A DNA stretch of 64,000 bases from Actinobacillus indolicus (GTDB lineage Bacteria > Pseudomonadota > Gammaproteobacteria > Enterobacterales > Pasteurellaceae): positions 2,026,001-2,090,000 of the forward strand of contig NZ_CP038145.1 in the NCBI RefSeq assembly GCF_004519515.1, written 5' to 3'. Shown in pieces: positions 59,668 through 64,000 of the stretch (its first letter is position 1; the number at the start of each line of letters is the position of its first letter). The notes under the pieces were generated by a model. The model ran no database searches, was not told the origin of the DNA, and was given only the letters and a program-made list of their open reading frames with translations. The position numbers and the translations under genes were made by a program.

Positions 59668-61266
59668 ATGGCTCATCGTCCAATCCAACAAGCATTATTA
59701 AGTGTGTCTGACAAAACAGGCATTGTCGAATTTGCTCAAGGCTTAGTTCAACGTGGTGTAAAACTACTCTCAACCGGCGGAACAGCAAAATTACTTGCAG
59801 ACAGCGGTTTACCCGTGACAGAAGTATCGGATTACACAGGCTTCCCAGAAATGATGGACGGACGTGTTAAAACCTTACATCCGAAAGTTCATGGTGGGAT
59901 CTTAGGTCGCCGAGGCACAGACGATGAAGTGATGGCACAACACGGCATTGAACGTATTGATATGGTTGTAGTTAATCTCTACCCATTTGCTGCAACCGTT
60001 GCTAAACCAAACTGCACCCTTGAAGATGCAGTAGAAAATATCGACATTGGCGGACCTACAATGGTGCGTTCTGCGGCGAAAAACCATAAAGATGTTGCGA
60101 TTGTCGTCAATAACAACGACTTTAACGCTATTCTTGCTGAAATGGATCAAAACCAAAACTCACTCACCTTAGAAACCCGTTTCAACCTTGCAATCAAAGC
60201 CTTTGAACACACCGCTCAATACGACTCAATGATTGCCAACTACTTCGGACAAAAAGTACCGCCATATCAAGGTGCTGAGGAAGAAGATATTACCCAAGTC
60301 TGCGGACAGTTCCCTCGCACATTAAACTTAAATTTCACCCGTAAACAGACAATGCGTTACGGTGAAAACAGCCACCAAAACGCCGCATTCTATGTTGAAA
60401 ACGAACTCAAAGAAGCGTCTGTGGCAACTGCAGTTCAACTGCAAGGCAAAGCCCTTTCTTACAACAACATTGCCGACACTGATGCAGCCCTTGAATGTGT
60501 TAAAGAATTTAATGAACCGGCTTGTGTGATCGTTAAACACGCTAACCCTTGCGGTGTTGCTCTTGGCAAAGATATTTTAGAAGCCTATAACCGAGCTTAC
60601 CAAACCGACCCGACTTCTGCCTTTGGTGGCATTATCGCCTTTAACCGTGAATTAGACGGCGAAACGGCACAAACTATCGCAGATCGTCAATTTGTCGAAG
60701 TGATCATCGCCCCAACTATCTCTGAAGCTGCCAAAGAAGCCTTAGCGAAAAAGAAAAACGTTCGTGTATTAGAGTGTGGCGAATTTAGCGAAGCACAACC
60801 ACGTTTAGACTTTAAACGTGTCAATGGTGGTTTATTAGTCCAAGATGCCGATCAAGGAAAAGTGTCTGTTGAAGATTTACAATTTGTGTCTGAACGCAAA
60901 CCAACCCAAGAAGAATTAGACGATTTACTCTTCTGCTGGAAAGTAGCGAAATACGTTAAATCCAATGCGATTGTCTATGCGAAAAACAAACAGACGATTG
61001 GTATCGGTGCAGGACAAATGAGCCGAGTATATTCAGCGAAAATCGCAGGGATCAAAGCGGAAGACGAAGGCTTACAAGTGGCAGGCTGTGTCATGGCATC
61101 TGATGCCTTCTTCCCATTCCGTGACGGCATTGATGCAGCGGCAAAAGTTGGCATTACTTGCGTTATCCACCCAGGCGGTTCAATGCGAGATCAAGAAGTG
61201 ATCGACGCCGCCAACGAACACGGAATGGCGATGGTATTAACGGGAATGCGTCACTTCCGCCATTAA
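59668..61266 (+). CDS. purH: AICAR transformylase / IMP cyclohydrolase
   Basis: PurH catalyses the last two steps of IMP synthesis. ATG at 59668 (AHRPIQQALLSVSDKTG) with AAAGGA upstream gives 532 residues; the frame opens 17 codons further without coding value. The N-terminal cyclohydrolase (about 1-200) has LSTGGTAKLLADSGLPVTEVSDYTG and GGRVKTLHPKVHGGIL-type blocks; the transformylase has the catalytic KHANPCGVA and RYGENSHQ. A good terminator follows and purD is absent; instead the insertion element begins a few bases after that terminator. Confidence 0.97.
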   Translation: MAHRPIQQALLSVSDKTGIVEFAQGLVQRGVKLLSTGGTAKLLADSGLPVTEVSDYTGFPEMMDGRVKTLHPKVHGGILGRRGTDDEVMAQHGIERIDMVVVNLYPFAATVAKPNCTLEDAVENIDIGGPTMVRSAAKNHKDVAIVVNNNDFNAILAEMDQNQNSLTLETRFNLAIKAFEHTAQYDSMIANYFGQKVPPYQGAEEEDITQVCGQFPRTLNLNFTRKQTMRYGENSHQNAAFYVENELKEASVATAVQLQGKALSYNNIADTDAALECVKEFNEPACVIVKHANPCGVALGKDILEAYNRAYQTDPTSAFGGIIAFNRELDGETAQTIADRQFVEVIIAPTISEAAKEALAKKKNVRVLECGEFSEAQPRLDFKRVNGGLLVQDADQGKVSVEDLQFVSERKPTQEELDDLLFCWKVAKYVKSNAIVYAKNKQTIGIGAGQMSRVYSAKIAGIKAEDEGLQVAGCVMASDAFFPFRDGIDAAAKVGITCVIHPGGSMRDQEVIDAANEHGMAMVLTGMRHFRH

Positions 61267-61304
61267 TACAAGCGGTCAGATCCGATAAATTTTTTGCAAA
61301 TAAC

Positions 61305-61343
61305 AAGGCTCTCGATGTTAATGATATCGAGAGCCTTTATTTT
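61305..61343 (+). terminator. Rho-independent terminator of purH
   Basis: AAGGCTCTCGAT / ATCGAGAGCCTT form a 12-bp stem with a 9-nt loop, followed by TATTTT. A USS lies between the purH stop and this hairpin (core at 61268-61276). The transposon's left end starts immediately after the T run. Confidence 0.9.
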
Positions 61344-61367
61344 GGCATAGTAGACAAAATGGTTGCT

Positions 61368-61413
61368 AAAAAGTGGCTTAAAGCCTTATATTACGGGCTT
61401 TAAGCCACTTTTT
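61368..61413. repeat. 18-bp hairpin just inside the left end of the outer element
   Basis: Arms 61368-61385 and 61396-61413 pair perfectly around a 10-nt loop and end in a T run that overlaps the transposase TTG start. It would terminate transcription entering from purH and could hide the start of the transposase message. Confidence 0.75.
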
Positions 61414-62000
61414 TGAATTATGAACCAAAAAAATGTCATTTTTGCCACAGTAGCGACATTTGCAAACATGGTATAAGAAATAATATTCAACGCTATAAAT
61501 GTAATGCCTGTAATAAAACATTTACCCTTAAAAAGAAATTAAATCCAATAAATATTTGGAATGATTATTCAATAGGAAAACAAACCTATAAACAACTTGC
61601 CGAAAAATATCATTGTTCAATTAGAACAATTCAAAGATATCTCGAAAAAGCCCCTAAAACAGCATTAAATCCACCACTATCACGTTATTTGAATATTATT
61701 GCGGATACCACCTTCTTTGGTCGTGAATTTGGTATTTTAGTCTTGATAGATTCGCTTTCTAAAAAAGAGGTTTACCATCGTGTCATCAAAACGGAAAAAG
61801 ATGTTTATTACAGGATAGCATTCAATTCACTTCGTATGAAAGGCTATAGAATTCAATCAATTACCCGTGACGGTAGACGGGGTTTATTGAAAGATTTATT
61901 GAATACACCGACACAAATGTGCCACTTTCATATGGTAGCTATTGTGATGAGAGCATTACGAAAAAAGCATCAGTCTATGGCAGGAAAAGAATTAAAAAAT
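61413..62000 (+). pseudogene. Transposase of the outer element, N-terminal part
   Basis: The N-terminal half of a DDE transposase: zinc ribbon CHFCHSSDICKHG...YKCNACNKTF (two C-x-x-C), a helix-turn-helix KQTYKQLAEKYHCSIRTIQRYL, then the first catalytic aspartate in NIIADTTFFG and the second in ITRDGRRGLL, and QMCHFHMVAIV. The start is a TTG inside a terminator-like hairpin because no in-frame ATG is available. At 62001 the frame runs into an IS1016-like element and stops 24 bases later. The rest of the protein continues at 62714. Rejoined, the product would be about 311 residues. Confidence 0.8.
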
Positions 62001-62713
62001 GGGGCTGTAGTAGATAAGGTCTAAATCCCACACCATTTTCTCAATATTTTAAGCTGATTAGATGGTGTGCTGTAGTTAAATCTAAACTCACATTCTTTGA
62101 TAAAAAGATGGAAGTTTTTCTTGTCAATGCCATTGTATTTTCTAAGTACTCGTTTGGCTTGAGACCAGAAATTTTCAATGCCATTGATGTGGTTGTGATC
62201 TTTGACAAACTCTTTGGAATGATTGATGCGAAAGTGTTTAAACTCACTCACATCAAGAGCATTATAGCTTCTGTAACCATCTGTGTAAACGATGCTATCT
62301 GGCTTGATTTTGCTTGAGATGATAGGCATTAAGGTACTTTGCTTGGTATCTTTTACAACAACAGTATAAACCTTGCCATTACGCTTCAAAAGACCAAATA
62401 CAGCTGTTTTGCCACCAGCTCCACGACCTCGCTTGCCTTTGCGAATGCCACCGAAGTAGCTTTCATCAAGCTCTACTTCGCCATCAAACAAAGTGTGAGC
62501 TTCAAGGTTGAGATTATATTCTATCACAAGTCTGATTTTGCGGTAAAATAAAGCTGCTGAATTGTGCTGAATGCCAAGCAAATCACTTGCTGTTCTAGCA
62601 GTAACTTGTGCAACAAAAAATTCAAGCAGTTTTATTTGAACTTTTTTACTTAATTTACAACGAGTTATCTTCATGTTTGTAGTATAGCATAAGTGCTAAT
62701 CTACTACAGCCCC
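62001..62713 (-). mobile_element. IS1016-like insertion sequence (IS1595 family)
   Basis: The 713-bp element is bounded by inverted repeats GGGGCTGTAGTAGAT (62001-62015) and the same sequence inverted at the right end (to 62713). It is flanked by TTAAAAAAT on the left and TTAAAAAT on the right, an 8-bp target duplication with one extra A on the left. It carries a single intact transposase on the minus strand. Size, ends and transposase fit IS1016, common in Haemophilus and other Pasteurellaceae. Confidence 0.92.
62021..62674 (-). CDS. IS1595-family (IS1016-like) transposase
   Basis: A 217-residue, apparently intact transposase with an ISXO2-type DDE core: first aspartate in VELDESYFGGIRKG near residue 70, second in SIVYTDGYRSYNAL near 130, and glutamate in HINGIENFWSQAKRVLRKYNG near 165. 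The N-terminus KKVQIKLLEFFVAQVTARTASDLLGI is the helical DNA-binding part. It fills nearly all of the 713-bp element. No frameshift is visible, so the element may still be mobile. Confidence 0.92.
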   Translation of the reverse strand: MKITRCKLSKKVQIKLLEFFVAQVTARTASDLLGIQHNSAALFYRKIRLVIEYNLNLEAHTLFDGEVELDESYFGGIRKGKRGRGAGGKTAVFGLLKRNGKVYTVVVKDTKQSTLMPIISSKIKPDSIVYTDGYRSYNALDVSEFKHFRINHSKEFVKDHNHINGIENFWSQAKRVLRKYNGIDKKNFHLFIKECEFRFNYSTPSNQLKILRKWCGI

Positions 62714-63070
62714 TTAAAAATTATTGCATTGACACTTAAGCAAAGTTCTAAAAAAGACTTCTATTTACGATTACATCATTGGTATTTAAAACATAAAGCA
62801 TTTTTAGAAGAACGGTCAGATAAGCCGAATGAAAAGGGCTATTATCCTTATAAACATCGGAATGTAAGAAGTGCTTATCATAGTTTTAAACGTTATATGG
62901 ATTATTTATTTACCTATGAAAAGTATGGCGATTTAAATATCGAAAAAACGACAAATAGACTTGAAAACTTATTTGGACAACTAAAGAAGAAATTATCGCA
63001 TCATACAGGCTTAACGAAAAGACATAAGATTATGTTTATAAAGGATTTTTTAAATAAAAAGAGTTGTTAA
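62714..63070 (+). pseudogene. Transposase of the outer element, C-terminal part
   Basis: This frame continues the outer transposase after the inserted element: LKIIALTLKQSSKKDFYLRL onward, ending KHKIMFIKDFLNKKSC. It holds the third catalytic residue, Glu in TTNRLENLFGQLKKKLS. An apparent ATG-like start within the inserted element's end is artificial. Removing the inserted element and one copy of the duplication restores the frame (GKEL-KIIAL), so the break is due to insertion alone. Confidence 0.8.
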
Positions 63071-63087
63071 GAATAATTAAAAATATT

Positions 63088-63116
63088 CATTAGCAACCAC
63101 TTTGTCATATAGGCAT
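63088..63116 (-). repeat. Degenerate internal copy of the outer element's terminal repeat
   Basis: TTAGCAACCACTTTGTCATA and following bases resemble the true right-end repeat at 63130-63155 with several changes. It lies about 40 bp inside the end and could be an internal transposase-binding site or an old end. Confidence 0.6.
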
Positions 63117-63159
63117 AGTTTTCACGAAATTAGCAACCATTTTGTCTACTATGCCTAAA

Positions 63160-63540
63160 TTAATGATAAGTTTGAATAAATTTTTGATAAGCATTCAAAA
63201 ACATTTCAAAATCTTCTAATCCGCAAAAAGCGATGCTTTCTTCATCATAGAAACTAAAACCGTTTTCGACATCCTCAATTTCCTCAAATGTCATATCCAG
63301 ATTATTGGCTTTCACCATCACTTCTTCAATGTTGATATAAAGGCTATATTCTTTACCTTCAAAAATCCATTCGTAGTTTTGATCTTTGGTTTGGCGACAA
63401 TGCTCAATTTCAGCAAAAATAGCGGTTAACTCTTTTGGATTTGGAACAATCTCAGTATTTAACCAACGAGCAAACGCTTCGTGATCCATTGAACATTTGG
63501 CGATAACGCCGTGCATGGTATGTGTAAATTGGTATTCCAT
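63160..63540 (-). CDS. yacL: YacL-family (UPF0231) protein
   Basis: A 126-residue acidic protein of the YacL/UPF0231 family, function unknown. MEYQFTHTMHGVIAKCSMDHEAFARWLN and EVMVKANNLD...YDEESIAFCGLEDFE match E. coli YacL in order. ATG at 63540 is preferred, with AAGGAG seven nt upstream; an adjacent ATG at 63543 is possible and the open frame extends further through a USS. The outer insertion element ends 5 bp from its stop codon. Confidence 0.88.
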   Translation of the reverse strand: MEYQFTHTMHGVIAKCSMDHEAFARWLNTEIVPNPKELTAIFAEIEHCRQTKDQNYEWIFEGKEYSLYINIEEVMVKANNLDMTFEEIEDVENGFSFYDEESIAFCGLEDFEMFLNAYQKFIQTYH

Positions 63541-63557
63541 CATTTTCTCCTTTTTAA

Positions 63558-63615
63558 ACAAGCGGTCGGATTCGTTTGAATTTTTGCAAAATTTTATAAC
63601 GAAGTAACCGCTTGT
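63558..63615. repeat. Inverted Apl-type USS pair between uvrA and yacL
   Basis: ACAAGCGGT (63558-63566) faces ACCGCTTGT (63607-63615); pairing continues into GATTCGTT / AACGAAG with small bulges. It is 11 nt after the uvrA stop on the minus strand and probably terminates that transcript. Confidence 0.85.
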
Positions 63616-63625
63616 CACTACAATC

Positions 63626-64000
63626 TTACCCTTTCTTCAAAATCTCTTTTAAAAATCTTGCCGTATGGGATTTCTTATCTTTTGCTACGTCTTCAGGTGT
63701 ACCTTCAGCGATAATCTGTCCGCCACCACTACCGCCTTCTGGGCCTAAATCGACAATCCAGTCTGCGGTTTTGATCACATCTAAGTTATGCTCGATCACC
63801 ACAATGGTATTTCCTTGATCACGCAAGCGGTGCAATACGGTCAATAATTGTTTAATGTCGGCGAAGTGCAATCCTGTCGTTGGTTCATCAAGAATATAGA
63901 GGGTTTTGCCCGTATCACGTTTAGATAGTTCCGCCGCCAGTTTCACCCGTTGAGCTTCACCACCTGATAGGGTGGTAGAAGATTGCCCTAAACGGATATA
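63626..64000 (-). CDS. uvrA: Excinuclease ABC subunit A, C-terminal part
   Basis: UvrA is the damage-recognition ATPase of nucleotide-excision repair. Only the last 124 codons are in the window; the gene runs on beyond its right edge. Visible are the second ABC signature TLSGGEAQRVKLAAEL, Walker B TLYILDEPTTGLHFADI and VVIEHNLDVIKTADWIVDLGPEGGSGGG, then the C-terminal tail SHTARFLKEIL. The open frame's first internal ATG is not the start. An inverted USS pair follows as terminator. Confidence 0.97.
   Translation of the reverse strand, partial: YIRLGQSSTTLSGGEAQRVKLAAELSKRDTGKTLYILDEPTTGLHFADIKQLLTVLHRLRDQGNTIVVIEHNLDVIKTADWIVDLGPEGGSGGGQIIAEGTPEDVAKDKKSHTARFLKEILKKG

Larger units (their letters stand above)
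61344..63155 (+). mobile_element. Outer insertion sequence with perfect 26-bp inverted repeats, interrupted
   Basis: The ends 61344-61369 and 63130-63155 are perfect 26-bp inverted repeats (GGCATAGTAGACAAAATGGT plus six more). A second, degenerate copy of the right-end repeat lies inside at about 63088-63116. The element encodes one zinc-ribbon DDE transposase, now interrupted by an IS1016-like element. Without that insertion it would be about 1.09 kb. No target-site duplication is visible. I recall similar transposases labelled 'IS256 family, variant Zn-binding type'; family is tentative. Confidence 0.8.

Noticed and set aside
61332..63165. Target-site duplication of the outer insertion element
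   Set aside because: Flanks CTTTATTTT and TAAATTAA share no direct repeat of useful length.
1..64000. tRNA, rRNA, CRISPR arrays or prophage
   Set aside because: None of the expected sequence patterns or gene clusters was seen on either strand.

Overview
The window looks like a chromosome segment from a Pasteurellaceae bacterium of the Mannheimia / Actinobacillus / Bibersteinia clade. Protein identities and gene order (lrp-ftsK, aroF-tyrA, rsuA-bcr, acrR-acrA-acrB) are gamma-proteobacterial. DNA-uptake signal sequences (USS) with the core ACAAGCGGT and an A/T-rich tail (the 'Apl-type') are scattered throughout, several as inverted pairs that double as hairpins. The species cannot be fixed from the sequence alone.

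Layout. 1-4.6 kb: backbone genes metK (5' end outside the window), a TatD-family hydrolase and heat-shock clpB with a sigma-32-type promoter. 4.6-24 kb: an accessory island. It holds a HerA-like ATPase remnant, a DUF4143-type ATPase, a half-size HsdS, dinD, and a type I restriction-modification operon (hsdM, hsdS, hsdR). Two extra genes sit between hsdS and hsdR: a DpnII/MboI-like PD-(D/E)XK nuclease and an unrecognised protein. A DUF45-type metallopeptidase overlaps the end of hsdR. Then come a second DUF4143 ATPase, a nuclease-like/SEC-C gene split by a one-base homopolymer deletion, a RhuM-like gene, an orphan efflux adaptor lipoprotein, a MarR regulator and a six-TM ABC-type membrane protein without an ATPase domain. 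All seven 'Hin-type' USS cores (AAGTGCGGT) I found in the window lie in this stretch.

24-61 kb: conserved backbone. icd (monomeric type), yccA, tusE, opsX-like heptosyltransferase, aroF-tyrA, leuCD, bcr-rsuA, a MarC protein, an orphan peptide-binding lipoprotein, apbC, yhbP, ubiX, ttcA, a predicted histidine transporter with a His-rich leader peptide and attenuator, xthA, tyrP, lrp-ftsK, ypfJ, aroG, tsaB, rpsB-tsf, glmU, acrRAB and purH. Regulation can be read directly at several places: TyrR-type boxes before aroF and tyrP, a PurR box before purH, a palindrome before acrR, and the histidine attenuator. 61.3-63.2 kb: a nested transposon, with a 713-bp IS1016-like element inserted in the transposase gene of an older element that has perfect 26-bp terminal repeats. 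63.2-64 kb: yacL and the 3' end of uvrA.

Themes. Aromatic amino-acid supply is over-represented (two DAHP synthases, tyrA, tyrP, two TyrR-type boxes). The 5-21 kb block reads as a defence island built around one type I RM system; its two inserted genes and the nuclease/SEC-C gene are the least-described content. No tRNA, rRNA, CRISPR array or prophage was seen.
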